Assembly: GCF_007565055.1 (NCBI RefSeq)
Contig: NC_044562.1
Location: forward strand, 51,966,250 to 52,030,249
Reading direction: 5' to 3'
DNA length: 64,000 nucleotides
Origin: Rhinopithecus roxellana
Taxonomy: Eukaryota; Chordata; Mammalia; Primates; Cercopithecidae
Shown piece after piece: positions 1 through 12,750 of the stretch. Numbering within the stretch: the first letter of the stretch is position 1; each line of letters starts with the position of its first letter. Below the pieces are notes generated by a model. That model saw only the letters and a list, made by a program, of their open reading frames with translations, did not search any database and was not told the DNA's origin. The translations under genes and the position numbers were made by a program.

Positions 1-2219
1 CGTTCATGCTTTGGTACTTATCCTCCACTCAAATAACCAGCAAAACCAACCAGCCATGTTCTTGGGTCACAGGATAAAAGGAAATGGACAGTATCTTCCT
101 ATATCGAGCTCATGTTGTCACTAATATTAGTGTCAATACCTAGCCTCATGCGTTACTTAGAATATTCATTAATTAAACAGTTACTATATTTGTCCAGTCT
201 TGACTATGAGCCAAGACAACTTGTGTAGCTTCCAGTTGGCCCTTATTTTACAGGTCCTGGTGAATGAAAGACACTGAATATAGGCAACATAGGGCCTACC
301 AGCCTTTAAATCCACCAGAGAATGCAGAACACTGACATAGTCTATGTTATTCTAAACAAGAATGAAATGTGAACATGGAAAACTGCTTCTTGATTTATCA
401 TAGTCTTAGAATCCTGGAGAGACTGAATAAATATTCAGAATCTTACAGTCTAACTCTGAAGAAAATAATCCCATTACATGCCAATTAAATAATATGTATC
501 ATCGTTATTTTGTCACTCCAATTTTTATGTTTCTTGATGAGTTACTGTGCTTGTCAGCAGGAGCTGAAGTCATTCTGGGCAGCTTCTAAACAACAGCTGT
601 ACAGATACAGATGAGCCAGCTAGGAAAAGTGCTTAAACATACTTCTTACTTCTATTATCCTTTTGAGACCTCAGAAAATATGTTTGGGGAAAATTATCCC
701 TTAGATTGCCACAGGAGTAGATGAAGTCTACATAACATCACCCCATTAGTGCATATTATGCTAATTGTTCAAGCAAAGTAACTTCCGTTTAGAAATATAA
801 GAGTTAATAAAGATACACTTACAGCTAAATATGAATAGATTTAAGATAGAAAATTAAGGCCAGACCACAATGAGCATCGTTTAGTTTTCAATTAACTTAA
901 GCCCAGAAAACAAAAGGTTAAACTGGGGGTTAGATTTAAAACCAAATTTAACAATCTCTTTTGTTCCCTATAAATTTTATCATCCATGTCAAAGTTAACA
1001 GTGTTGGTTTAATAACATCAATAAAGACCTGATAGAACATGTTTAGGTTATGTAAAGATAGGTGTTATTCGTTTTTCTCCTAACTCTGTATAATTCTGGT
1101 GAGAATTTGAGTTAGTAGATCCTCTTACAGAAATCAAAAAGAATCATTTTATCCTGAGATAAAAGGCATATTGCACAGTTTCTTTTTTTTGTCAAAACCA
1201 AAAATTACCAAAGTGGGAAAATCAATACATGATGAGAAATCTTGCATTTTCAAAACATGAAGGCATGAAAGATAAAATGAGAGAGGGGGTGATGAAAAGA
1301 AAATCTTCATTCTCCAAGGCAGTTCTCAACACATTTTTATAAACATAGGAAGAATGACTAAGAAAATAGGACAATGAGTAACTCATGCTGAGAATACTAA
1401 GACATATTGAAATAAACGTGGGCTGAACAAAGTCTTTTTAAAGGCTTTAACAAAAGAAAGGAATAAAGAAGAGCTCGTATCATATAGATTGCAGCTGAGG
1501 GTGACTCTAGTGAAAATTAGGACCACTAGTGTTCTGCACAATTTTAGAAGCCACAGAGAATTATCATGTTGCTGCAAAACTATTCCTTTCCTCCTGGAGT
1601 CTCCAAGGCATTGAAGTGAGCATTTGGCAGCAGCTGTGGTCTTGTGGGTGAAGTTCTTTTTATTCACATGATTGTCATATGGGCCTAAAGACGAAGAGCT
1701 CCAGGGAGAGTGTGAAACCAGCATGCTACTATTGCAGCATTTAATTTTCAGCAAAAGAGCCTTAGCACCTCCTAACAATGCTATCTGTGAAAGCTGTTTC
1801 TTGATTATATGAACTTATGTATATAACACTGTCGATCTTTCTAAATGAAGGATATTGAAAATGACAAATGGCAGGAATCATTTCTCGATATGAAGCATTA
1901 GTGAGGCCAGAGAATAGCATGATGTGAGGCAGTGATTTTCAGTAGGGGACAAGTGGGGTCAGAGGGTGTGTGTAGGTTGAAAATGCATCATTGGCATTGC
2001 AGTTTTATAATTGGAAATAACAAATATAATTTGATTTGTGTTACAAACTATAGGGATTGAAATTCTTGGCTAGTGAGAACACAGATTGTAGTGATCTATA
2101 TTGAGGGGACATATTAAATCAGCTAAAAGTGTGAGCCTGAAATTTTCATCTTTGTCAAAGTAGAGAAAGGTTTTAAATGTTTAAGAAACTGGTGTATTTA
2201 AAAGAAAATATGTATTATA
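1..2219. other. No recognised feature
   Basis: This AT-rich stretch has no repeat that I can name and no convincing exon. The longest open frame is 131 codons on the minus strand near 1383-1778. It has low-complexity leucine/serine composition and no motif, so I treat it as chance. Highly diverged repeats may be present below what I can see by eye. Confidence 0.5.
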
Positions 2220-2221
2220 GC

Positions 2222-2412
2222 CAGAGAATTCTGTATTTGAATATCAGCCTGGCTTGTTGTACAGCTGGGACACCTGATTTGTACTTCCTAAGTCTTATTC
2301 TATTGATCTACAAATTGGGAATAATCAAATTTGCACAGAGTTAGAAAATCATATCCATACATTAAGACATATAAATGCAACAGTATTTAAAGTGTCAGGC
2401 ATATGAATTTAT
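2222..2412 (+). repeat. MIR SINE fragment
   Basis: The order of blocks matches a decayed MIR. A core resembling 'agctgggacacctgatttg' is followed by a pyrimidine-rich block, then 'ctacaaattgggaataat' (the 'gtaaaatggggataat' segment), then the tail 'agtgtcaggcatatgaa' (the 'agtgcctggcacat' segment). MIR is a tRNA-derived SINE that spread early in mammals. Ends are approximate. Confidence 0.55.
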
Positions 2413-2439
2413 GAAAAAGTGATTGATTTTCTCCCCATA

Positions 2440-3885
2440 TCTACCTATTCCTTTCTCCTTCTAACTCTTGCTCACGTTCTCTTTCTAACTTTCTCATGTC
2501 TATTTATTTTCCCACCCAGAATGTAAGCATACTTAAGAATCAATTAAAAACTAAAAGGGAGCCACCTCCATTGTTCCTAGGTCCCTGCCCCATTACCACA
2601 CTGGCTGTCTCCTGGTAGTAAAACTTTCTGGTCCTACATTCATTATCTCTACTTTCTCATGGTGCAGGCAAGCCTCCACCCTTTGCAACTGGCTTTGATC
2701 TTCATCCGTCTCACTGAAGCTGGTCTCACTGAGGTCCCTAATTCCCTTGGTTGCCAAATGTAATCAGTAGTTTTCAGGATTTTCTCTCTGGACCTAATCT
2801 TGAGGATCACTGATACTATAATTATTTGTAAACATTCTTCCTTGACATTCTCTCCCTCAGCTTCCTCTCTGCCTTTCCTTTTCTTATTCTCCTCTTACAG
2901 AGCTCATCTTCTCCTGTCTGCCTTTTACATACTGTCATTTTTATGGTTCCATCTTTGTCATTGTTTCCTTCTGTCTTTATTACATCTCCTGGAGACATTA
3001 GTCCACACCAATAGTTTTACCTACTATTTATTACTGCACATGTGGCTGTGAATAACCTGCGTCAGAATCACTTAGGGATACTTAAAAGACATGCACATTT
3101 GGGACTTGACCCCAGACCTTCCTCTGTCCTGCATTCTGATGAATTCCACGTCTATGTCATCATCTCAAATCTCTTTCCTGAGTGCCAGAACTAAGTGCCC
3201 TATTTCCTGTTGGGCAGGTTCTCTTGCGTGTTCCATAAGCACCACAAATTCAGGATGCCCAGAATTGGATCCATCATTTCTCTCAGCCCAGCCTGCTCCT
3301 TCCTCTCCCATAATCACCATCATGGTGATGCTCACTAATCCCACACTTTCCTAAACCCAAGCATCTCTCTCTCTGTTACTGCCACATCCTGTTAGTCATC
3401 AAGTTCCGCTCTCCACCCTCCCTGCCTTCTCATGTTCCTCACTTGGATAACAAAATATCCTCCAGATTTCCTGCCGTATTCCCATCCCTCTTAGATTTAT
3501 CTTTCACAGTACTGCAAAACTGCTGGAGTGCTACTGGAGGAGTGCTATTCCATGCTTTAAATCAGTCACTGGCTTTCCCACAGGCCTCTATATTAATTCC
3601 AAACTTCTTAATGGTGCAGAGGGTCCCTGGCCTCTAATAATTGGCAGTTTACTGAAGGTTTTCTGCTCTTGCATGGCTCCAGGCTTTCGGACACATTGTT
3701 ATGCATGCCTCTGTTTGTCCTTGTCACAGCACCATCATCTTATATGATGATTGCCAGCGTACTTCCCTGTCTGCATTTGTAGTCTCTAAAAATGAGAACT
3801 GCATGTTTTATTTTAGAATTTGCCACGACATGCATAATATTTGGTGCATAGTAGGTGTTTAACATTTATTTGTTAATGTAATAGC
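2440..3885 (+). repeat. L2 LINE fragment, sense orientation, reaching the 3' end
   Basis: The long C/T-rich stretch matches the 3' half of L2 in sense orientation. Near 2700 there is a 'cactgaggtccctaattccc' type block, and near 3520 'ctgctggagtg'. From about 3640 there is the gene-end block with 'cttgcatggctccaggc' and 'gcatgcctctgtttgtcc'. The terminal 'ggtgcatagtaggtgttta' near 3842 is the typical L2 3' end. No L2 reading frame survives. A short hAT-type insertion interrupts it near 3055-3150. Confidence 0.6.
3055..3150 (+). mobile_element. MER5-like hAT-Charlie fragment inside L2
   Basis: The words 'gcgtcagaatcacttaggg' and 'tgggacttgaccccag' resemble the MER5A/B consensus ('catcagaatcacctgg' and 'tgggccccacccccag'). 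MER5 elements are short non-autonomous hAT transposons. The fragment is partial, with no terminal inverted repeats or 8-bp target duplication visible. Confidence 0.4.
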
Positions 3886-3993
3886 TGTAGTCCTTTAAGG
3901 TGGATGATGGTAGCATTGAGTGGAGAGAATGATACTATTCAGAATGTCCTAGCTCAATGAATCATAGTTTTATCAAATAGTACTCTTATTCTC

Positions 3994-4021
<28 letters not shown>
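3994..4021 (+). repeat. Poly(A) run, 28 bp
   Basis: An uninterrupted run of A. No retroposon body is recognisable immediately upstream, so it may be an orphan tail or simple-repeat growth. Confidence 0.9.
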
Positions 4022-4025
<4 letters not shown>

Positions 4026-4196
4026 TGAGAAATGTTCCAAGTGCATCTGTTTTCTTAAGAAAATAAGCAACAATACTTGAAACAACTCTGGAGCTACATA
4101 TCACTCCAAGTGTCATAAGGTATAAATGCATGTGAATGCTAACATCTGGTTTGCATGAGAATATACTTAAATGTGTGTATTAAGATGCACTGCATA

Positions 4197-4477
4197 GGCC
4201 GGGCGCGGTGGCTCAAGCCTGTAATCCCAGTACTTTGGGAGGCTGAGAGGGGCGGATCACGAGGTCAGGAGGTCGAGAACATCCTGGCTAACACTGTGAA
4301 ACCCTGTATCTACTAAAAAATACAAAAAACTAGCCGGGCGAGGTGGTGGGCACCTGTAGTCCCAGCTACTTGGGAGGCTGAGGCAGGAAAATGGCGTAAA
4401 TTCGGGAGGCAGAGCTTGCAGTGAGCTGAGATCCGGCCACTGCACTCCAGCCTGGGCGACAGAGCGAGACTCTGTCT

Positions 4478-4511
<34 letters not shown>
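4197..4511 (+). mobile_element. AluY element, Old World monkey type, full length
   Basis: A complete dimeric Alu starting at 'ggccgggcgcggtggctcaa' and ending in about 32 A. A 12-bp perfect target-site duplication, 'atgcactgcata', lies at 4185-4196 and 4512-4523. Diagnostic bases include 'ctcaagcc', 'tggcgtaaattcggg' and 'gatccggccactg'. I associate these with cercopithecine AluY (YRa-like) rather than human AluY. Box A and box B of the internal Pol III promoter fall in the left monomer. The clean target duplication and long tail indicate recent insertion. Confidence 0.93.
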
Positions 4512-4517
<6 letters not shown>

Positions 4518-5069
4518 TGCATAAGTAAACTTGTTTAAACTCCAAACCAGAAATATATTATTTGGATGCAAGATGAAACCAAAACACAAGCCTTTTAAAT
4601 CTAATCATAGGCTGATCAGAGGAAGAACAATGAAAATATGATGGTCCTTAAAGTCTTACAAAAGGATGTAAGTAACTTTTCACTCTTTTTAATGAGTGTG
4701 TCAATCCAACAGCAATTTGGCAGACTTTCTTTACTTAATACTAAGCCAACACATATCCAATGAGACAAATGTCCATGTTTTTACCTTTGATTTTCAAAAA
4801 TTAGTAATATCCAATTTATATAATTTTTAAAACGTTTTCATATATTCAGAGTGTGCAGTCTACATAACACTTATGGAAAGTAAAGTACAACATACAATAT
4901 CTATTATCATGCAGTTTTAAAAAGAGAATAAAAATTTAAAAATAAACTCATCATTCTTGGTTCTCTGAATATCCTCTCTTCAATCCCAAACCAGAAGTGA
5001 AGACACCAACAATATTTTTCAAATATTTTAGCTATTAACAAAACTGACATTGCAAATCTATTCTTAACA

Positions 5070-5285
5070 GTATGAGCGTAGTAGAATGTGAACTACTTTA
5101 GATTAGAATTCAGAAGACCCACCCTTATCTGGGCCATTTACCAAACATAGGGTCTTGGGCAAATTCCTTATTTCCTTTGAATCCCAGCTCACTGTTCTGT
5201 AAAATAGTGATAATAATTCATGTTTGCTTACTTAACATTTACTTAATCAAATGAGAAAAATATGTAGAAGATCTTTGTAAAAGTT
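5070..5285 (+). repeat. MIR SINE fragment
   Basis: MIR blocks appear in order: 'agtagaatgtgaactac', 'ttagaattcagaagaccc', 'gggtcttgggcaaattcctt' (the 'tgaccttgggcaagttactt' block), then 'ttctgtaaaatagtgataat'. The copy is sense and nearly full length but diverged. Confidence 0.65.
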
Positions 5286-6194
5286 TAAACGTATAATTTA
5301 ATACATCAGTATAATGTACAGCAACTTTATAAAACATTACACTCTTTCAAAGTTTGACCACATAAATTACCTCATTTTTATGTTAAAGTTCTCTGTTACC
5401 CTACTGATCACATGACTGAGTTAGAATAATCTGATGTGCATCTTGCTCAATGATAACCTGTGCAGTACATCTTCAACTCCTAGATGCACCTGCTTAGCAA
5501 GGTGCTCCAACCAGATTTAGAGACTTACTCAATTACTGCTCAGAGACACCAGGATGTCTCTTCTGAGTTCACAGACAACTTCCAGATTCTTCTGGTTTCT
5601 TACCTCTTGGTCAATTTTTATTGCTTGTAAAGCCACTTGTGAACAGAGCTTTGCCAGACACCTATCATCAATGTCCCCAGTGGAAATGGTGATGTGTTTG
5701 CCAGGAGATACTCTTTCTTGATGCTGTTAACACGGCAAACCCTTTAAGGGCAAAATGTGTATTGAATTTCCCAGATCCTCTCTGCTGAAACCCCATAGTG
5801 GACCTTGAAACTGTGGGAAGAATATTTCTGTCTCCTACTTTGTGCTGGAAGTCTGGGCAGGCACTAAAGCATCCTACATGTGCCCCAGTGTCCCAGAAAG
5901 TCCCTCATTAAAATAGATATCCAAGATACGTAATCTTTTTCTCTAATAGAGTCAGTTCTTGAAGTTGAGCATGGGGACCATTAGCTGAGACAGACACAAC
6001 TTGTGCTTTTTATCCTCATGATCCTAACTCCTCCTCACAAGGAGCCCAGAAGTAACTCTTCTTTATTCAACCAATACATGTAAAATAAACTGGTGTGACT
6101 TCCTTGAATGGATGATCAGACATTGCTTTCTTTTCTTTTCTTTTCTGCTATAGAATTTAACTTTTAATTATATGCATTTTGCTTTTAATTTATT
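5286..6194. other. No recognised feature
   Basis: No open frame or repeat could be assigned. A short (TTTTC)n-like tract, 'cttttcttttcttttct', lies near 6130. Confidence 0.45.
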
Positions 6195-6330
6195 TACTAA
6201 TATTTGTCTCCTAGCTTTCTAGAAGTAAGTTCTGAGAGAGAAACTCTGTGTCAGTGTTGTCATTATCATAGCTTCAGTACTTGGCACATAGTAGGTGGTA
6301 AAAAAATAATTCTTGAAGAATGAATGGATA
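6195..6330 (+). repeat. L2 3' end fragment
   Basis: 'tttctagaagtaagttctg' (the 'actagaatgtaagctcc' block) is followed by 'cagtacttggcacatagt' and 'gaatgaatgg', the usual L2 3' terminus in sense orientation. Confidence 0.6.
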
Positions 6331-6736
6331 AATAAATGCTTGAAAAATATACTCAAAGTAATAATAGTTTCAAACTTATTAATGAAAATGATTGGAGAGA
6401 CCACATGCATATAAAGGCATTTTAATTTTGGCCTTAAAAATCTTGATATTATTCCATTTTTTCTGAAGGTATATTAATAGTTTTATAATTTAAAGGGTAA
6501 AATTTTAAGAATTAATCAAGGAATATTAATCAGGATATTTTACTAAGTCATTCTATGATGATTTTTTAAGAGTTTAAAGTGTTTATGGAAAATTCAGGGT
6601 CTAGCTAAGAAAACATACCTTCCAGACCCTTAAACCCTCACCTTTACACACAATTTTGTTTTTATGCTTGTAACTGGGACAGTCTCAGAAGACATTTAGT
6701 TCTAAGACAAGTTAATCTAACTGAATAAATATTACA

Positions 6737-7440
6737 ATTTTCCCCAAGGTTTCTTTTTAAATAACAGCTTTATTGAGGCATAATTAACATATAATACATT
6801 GCATGCATAAAGTATACATTTTGATAAACTTTGGTATACATTCATCAAATTACTACTCCAATCAAGATCACAAAAATAGACATTACCCCCAAAAGTTTCC
6901 ATATGCTCCTTGAGAATTTCTCCCTTTGTTTTTTCCCTGGCCTCCTGGTCCCAGACAACCACTTATCTGCTTTTGATTACTATCAATTCATTTCCATTTT
7001 CTAGAATTTTACGTGAATGACATTCTTTTTGTCAAGTGGCTGTGGTGTCTTCTTCTGTTGCTGCTTTTTTCTTTGAGAAGCAGAATCTCACTACGTTGCC
7101 CAGGCTGAAGTGCAATGGCTATAGACAGATGCAATCCTATTACTAATCAGCACAGGAGTTTTGACCTGCCCTGTTTCTGACCTGGTCCAGTTCACCTCTC
7201 CTGAGACAACCTGCTGGTCTCCCACTCCCAGGAGGTCACCCTATTGGCATAGTGCATCCCAGAATTCCTGGATTCAAGCAATCCCCTTGCCTCAGCCTTA
7301 AAGTAGCTGGGACTACAGGAATTGACTTTACTCAGCTTCTGGTTTCGTTTACTCAGTATAATTATTCTGAGATTCATTCATGATGCCGTGTGTATCAATT
7401 ATTCATTCATTTTTATTATCTGGAGTAATATTCCAGAGTC
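6737..7440 (-). mobile_element. Old L1 (L1M) 3' region, split by a 7SL pseudogene
   Basis: The words 'cagctttattgaggcataat' and 'catcaaattactactccaat' belong to the 3' UTR of old L1M elements in antisense. After the interruption at about 7066-7321 the L1 text resumes with 'tttactcagtataattattc' and 'ggagtaatattccag', the antisense of the C-terminal ORF2/3' UTR junction. No reading frame is kept. The strand is inferred from comparison with younger L1s in the window. Confidence 0.6.
7066..7321 (-). pseudogene. RN7SL pseudogene: 7SL RNA (SRP RNA) retropseudogene
   Basis: Read on the minus strand this is 7SL RNA and not merely Alu, because it carries the S domain that Alu lacks. Plus-strand blocks include 'actaatcagcacaggagttt', 'gacctgccctgtttctgacc', 'gttcacctctcctgagacaa' and 'cccaggaggtcaccctattg'. 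These are followed by Alu-domain sequence 'cttaaagtagctgggactac'. About 30 nt of the S domain between the 'ggaggtcacc' and 'ggcatagtgc' blocks are missing, and about 23 nt of the RNA 5' end are absent. The T run at about 7066-7071 is the remnant poly(A) of a retroposed copy. It is not expected to be functional. Confidence 0.85.
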
Positions 7441-9406
7441 CAGCAATGCCATTTCTAGATAGCTACCCAAAAGTAATGAACACAATATGTTTATACACAG
7501 ATTTATACATTAACATTCATAAGAGCTTTATTCTTACTAGCCAAACAGACTAAAAGCAAACCCAAATTTTCATCAACCAATAAAAATATAAACAAATCAT
7601 GATATACCCGGCCATAATTAACTTTTTAAAACTCCTAGAACTAATAAGTAAGTTTAGCAAGATAACAGGATATCTAATATTTACAATAGCAATAGATATC
7701 TGAAAAATTTTAGAGTAAATCTGATAAATAATGTGCAAGATCTATGTACTAAAAATTTTAAAGCATTACAGAAAGAAATTAAAGAAGTCACAAATAAATA
7801 GAGAGATATACTATGTTTATGGTCAAGACTCAAGATGTCAGTCCACACTAAATAGTTCTATAGGTTCAATTTCAATATAACCCCAGTCAAAATCCCATCA
7901 GGTTTTCTTTTTTTGGTAAAACATAAAAAGTTTATTCTAAAATCCATATGAAAATGCCAAGAAGCTGTAATAGCCAAAATAAATTTGTAAAAGAAGAATG
8001 AAGTTAGAAGACTGACACTACCTGATTTCAAGGTTGATCAAAAGCTACTGTAATCAAGAGAGTGTGGCATCATTGGTATTTGGTAGATAATAGAAAAATG
8101 TAATAAAGTGGAGTCTACAAATTAACCCACATATATATGGACAATCTATTTTTTACACAAAGGTACAAAGACAATTCAGTAGAAAAATGATAGATAGCTT
8201 TTTCAACAAATGGTGCTCTCAATAATTGGATGTCTAGATATAGAAATAAACTCCTAGCAGTATCTCACATCATATGTAAAATATTAACTCAAAATGAATG
8301 ATAGACCTAAATGTAAAGCCTAAAACTATAAAGCATCCAGAAGAAATTATAAGAGAAAAGCCTTGTGATCTTGAGTTAGGCAAATATCGTTTAGATATAA
8401 CACAAAACATATAATCTACAAAATTAAAAAAAGACGATGGACTTCATTAACTATTTAAAAACCAGAAAGATTTGCTCTTTGAAAAACATTGTACAAAGAA
8501 TGAAAAGATGCCATGGACAGGGAAAAATATTTGCAAACCATATATCTGAAAAAGGACTTACATCAAGAATATATAAAGAACTCTCAAAATTCTATTAAAA
8601 GAAAAAGGAAAATAAAAATAATTCAACTAAAAATGGGAAAAAATTTAAAAGACACTTCCATCAAAGAGGATACATGAATAGCAAGTAAGCACATGAAAAG
8701 AACTCATAGCAGCAGAAGCATTCATCACTAGGGAAATGCAAATTAAAACCACAATGAGATACCACTATACATTTTTAGAATGACTAAACTTTTATTTCAC
8801 TCTGATCATGTTAAGCATTGGTGATAATGTGGAGGTACTAGAACTTATATAATGCTGTTGGGAATACAAAACAGTACAGTCACTTTGGGGAAAAGTTTGG
8901 AAGCTTCTTAAAAAGTTAAACTTATACTTAATATGCAATCCAACCCTTCCACTCCTAGGTATTTTTCCAAGAGAAATGAAACCATACAAGATACGTAGAC
9001 TTACACGTGAATGTCCATCACCTGGGGAATGAATAAACAATTGTGGTTCATCCACTCAAAAAAAAGTACTCGGCAATAAAAAGGAACCAACTTCGGATAG
9101 AGGCCATAACGTGAGCTATTCCTAAAAGCATTATGCTCAGGGAAAGAAGCCAGTCACAAAAGGCTACAGATGGTATGCTTTCATTATATGACATTTTAGA
9201 AAAGCAAAACTATAGGACCAGAAGTAGGAAGGGAATTGATGGAAAAGGCAATGATGCAGCTTTTAGGGGTGATGGAAATGTTCTGTGTCTTCAGTGTAGT
9301 GATGGTAACGTGACTATATACATTTGCTAAAACTTATTGATCTCTACACTTCGGAAAGATTTTTTTGTTACATAAATTATACATCAATAAAGCTGATTTT
9401 AAAAAA
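7440..9406 (+). mobile_element. Old L1 (L1M) ORF2 3' part and 3' UTR, sense
   Basis: A 3' UTR-like piece ('gatagctacccaaaagtaat') starts at about 7440. From about 7616 the element restarts at an earlier ORF2 position. It then runs through 'ataaccccagtcaaaatccc', 'gaagactgacactacctgat', 'atttgcaaaccatatatctg' and 'cactagggaaatgcaaatta' to the 3' UTR and the end 'atacatcaataaagctgatt'. All frames are broken. The jump back near 7616 implies two fragments or a rearrangement. Confidence 0.8.
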
Positions 9407-9464
9407 TATATTTATGCACATGAAACAGTAAACAGAACAGATTAATAGTAGGGAAAACCGGGAC

Positions 9465-9560
9465 ATGCTGAAGTGGTCAGGAAAGTTTTTCTGGAGTAGG
9501 TTCACTTGAGTTTGGTTAGAGAGTTTCTATCTAAATAGGTGAAAAGCAGAAGAGTGAAGT
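9465..9560 (-). repeat. L2 fragment, antisense
   Basis: 'gtggtcaggaaagtttttct' followed by 'aggttcacttgagtttggtt' matches the reverse complement of the L2 block containing 'tcagagaggccttccctgac'. The fragment is short. Confidence 0.45.
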
Positions 9561-9574
9561 TATAATATGAGTTA

Positions 9575-9900
9575 GGAAAAACTTACTGCTATTCAATAAT
9601 CCAACATTTTGGTGGCTTAACAGAGGAAAGATATACTTCTTGCCCACATGGCAGTTCACTTCAATATTCCGGAGGCATTCTTCCCACGGGTGAGGCAGGA
9701 TCTCAAACCTAGAGAGTGTAGGTCGTTGGCATCCTCCACTGTGTCTTCTATATCTGGCCTTGAGACGGGAAGAAAGATATGGAAGCAGAGTGCTTATGTG
9801 GCAGATTGAGTGGGAGATTTTGGAGCACAGGCATGGAAGTTGAGTATGTCATTCCTGCCTGAACTCTATTGGCCAGAACACAGTCATATGGCTTTGTTTA
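9575..9900. repeat. Old interspersed repeat, family not assigned
   Basis: 'tggtggcttaacagaggaaa' and 'attggccagaacacagtcat' are two ends of a mammalian repeat layout that I recognise but cannot name safely. A similar layout lies at 62190-62460. No coding capacity. Confidence 0.3.
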
Positions 9901-10139
9901 TCTGCAAAAAGCACTGGGAGATACAGTTTGAGCTGGGTTCCTAGAAGAAGGAAATGAGTTTGATGAGCACATAACAATGTCTCTGCCACAGGTATGGCAA
10001 TGTGAAAGTGAGATGTGCAGCCATGGAGCAGTGAGGAGTTCAGTTTGGCTGTAGGAAGCTGGTAAAATTTGTAAGAGAACGTGGCAGAAATTAAAGGAGG
10101 ACATTAAATGCCAATTATACTGTCTTTGGGGGAATAAAT

Positions 10140-12750
10140 TTGCGTTAAATACATCTTTGTAAACTAGGATAATATTTGCCTACCACTCAAAGATATACTA
10201 AGGATGGGATAGTATAATATAGTCAAGCTGTCTCTCAAGGTTTGTAAAGCACTAAATGAGTATATGACACATTTTGTGTTAATCTGAAAAATTGCTACAA
10301 TTGCAAAGCATTTCTTTCTTTTTCAATGATTTCCCTCCAAAGTTCAAAGTTTTTCCATAACTTTTGACCTTTGCTATTTCCTCCATAGCCCCCTGAAGGA
10401 ATAGTTATTTCCTTTGACTATCTTGTTCCCCTCTAAAGAGAAGATATTAATAAGTTATTAACTATAAAGGAAAGGAAACCACAGGATTTCTTAGAACACT
10501 TCTTTGGATTCCTGCTATTATAGCTAAGCATATAGTGTTACCATCTGTGCTAATAAAAATAACAATAATGTGTGCAATGTTGAAGTGAATGATAGACTCT
10601 TATTTCAAAAGATGAAATTAAGCCCCAGTTTTGTCTCTTCTTTCTGCAGATTTCATTTTTGCCTTATCCATATTTTCTGCTTATCTTTAGTACGTTCCTT
10701 TGTGTCTTGCCTCAATTACTCTGATAACTCTGTCTCTTCCCTTAGGGCTGTCTGCCAACTAGTCACTTCTAAAACCAATTGGATGTTTTTTATTGCATTG
10801 GCATTCTCTCTCTCTCTCTTTTTAAATTACCTTCTTGGTGACTTTGAATCCTATTTTAACTATTTTATTGAGTTCCAAGTCAACTTTTCCACCATACTTG
10901 AGCTATTCACATCAATCACATGCAGTTTTTTCACTTCTCTATGGCTTTATGTCAGAAACATTTGTAAAATTGTGGTTTTGATATTTTCCATTAATTGTAT
11001 TTCATACATATTTTACCTGACTGCATGTATCTGAAAAATAAGGTTTTCTTCATTTATTCATTCTTCTCACCCTTCAAACAACTGCACATGTGATTTTGAC
11101 TGAAATTACTGATTTGATAAGCAAATTGAATAGACTTACTCTTTCTCATCTTTGATATTTTTTGATCAGAGATCATGGATACCGTAAATGCTTTATAATC
11201 TTAGAAGGTAATTGCGACTTCATCAGTAGGAAGCTGGCCTTCTAAGTTTCTTCTAATACTTTGGGTACTTATTTGTTTTGTTTTATTTTATTTTTATTTT
11301 CTAGATGCCACGTTTTATTGGCAGAAATGGAGATGCCTTAAGTTTTGGTTAGGTGTAAGCGCAATGAAGTATATTTTTGTGTGTGTGATTACCCATGATT
11401 GTGGAATTATAAGATGGTATGCTCAATGTTATTTTCTATTTTGTCACAATTTATTGTCTCAATATAAACACAACACACTGATTTTTCTTTACTTAAGGTT
11501 ACAACTTTAGAAGGAAAAAACATGGTTCTGCAAAATAAAGGGATAGTTAATAAGTCTTGTCTCCTTTCAGAATTAATGCAATTGAGTCTCTTAAATAAAC
11601 AAAGAATCATATCCAACTTTTTACATAAAAGGAAAACCTGAATTTCCTGAAGCCCTTCTTAGATTAATTTCCAAACTCTACTTTTTCCCTGTGTGAACTT
11701 CTTTGTCACTTATTTCTTTTTAAAGCAAGACTCATGCTATTTCATAACCTTACTAATAGATATTTATGTGGCATTTAGGATAAGTTATAGAAATAAGGAC
11801 ATAGGTAAGATAAGAGCATAAATATTATTCCAATTTAAAAAGGAAAAATAAACATAGCAGATTTCTCGGCCCGTATATGTGCTTTGACTAAGCTGAATTT
11901 TAATGAATGTTAGAGATTTATAGGTTGCACGCTGCACTTTATAAGGAAAGAAACACATATATTTTGCCTTCAACTAAATATAAAAAAACTTTGGGTTTCT
12001 TCGAACACTTTCATACTTTATAACTCACATCGTATCTGTAAAAAAGATATAAAAACATACAATTGGATGAAAGTGAAATTTTTTTACATCATTATTGTTT
12101 AAAGTTTAAAAAACTATGCTTGACCAAATATCACTTTTTATTACAATTTACTAATTTTTTCTGTAGCTATTTTTGCTAATTTCTAGATCATTTTATTTTA
12201 TTTTATCCTTTAAAATATTCTGCCTGGTTAAAAATGAAGGGGGAGAAAACATGATCCACATATGGATTTAGTTAATTTATAGTTGCTTATTATACCAAGA
12301 TTTACTTTATAAATTTCTCAATGACTTTAAATTACATTTTGGACTTTAAAAAAGATTTATAGCAACGTATTTTATTTGGCACTTCAATATTTAATATATT
12401 TTTAGCAATTTAAAAGTGATGATTTGCACAAAACACATCCATCTTTATTAAAATTAAATAAAAGCAATTTCTCTTATATTGTTTACATAATTGATTTCAT
12501 TATAGCATTACACTTGAAAGAACAACTTTTTATGTTTCTTAGTTATTATATATGTTATGTGTAGTATTTCTTCCTGAGCACTCTACGATGGATGTGATTT
12601 TGTTCTGATTTAGGCTATAATTGTTAAACTTGTGCAGAATAATGTTGTCAACGAGGCCTGCCATATTAAAAAGAGTAATTTCTCCAGTGGACACTATTTT
12701 TCAAATTCAAGTTTCATATAACTGTCAATATCTTAATGCTAAATGTTAAA
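10140..12750. other. No recognised feature; AT-rich
   Basis: There is no nameable repeat in this stretch. A 154-codon open frame on the plus strand (10570-11034) is the longest outside a repeat. It is rich in F, L and S, has no motif or exon signals, and probably reflects T-rich composition on one strand. A short (TC)n tract lies near 10805. Confidence 0.45.

Noticed and set aside
1383..1778. A 131-codon minus-strand frame
   Set aside because: No recognisable domain, composition bias, and no exon signals. Likely a random frame.
10570..11034. A 154-codon open frame as a possible gene
   Set aside because: It is Phe/Leu/Ser-rich on a T-rich strand, has no motif, splice or promoter context, and is within the length expected by chance in AT-rich DNA of this size.
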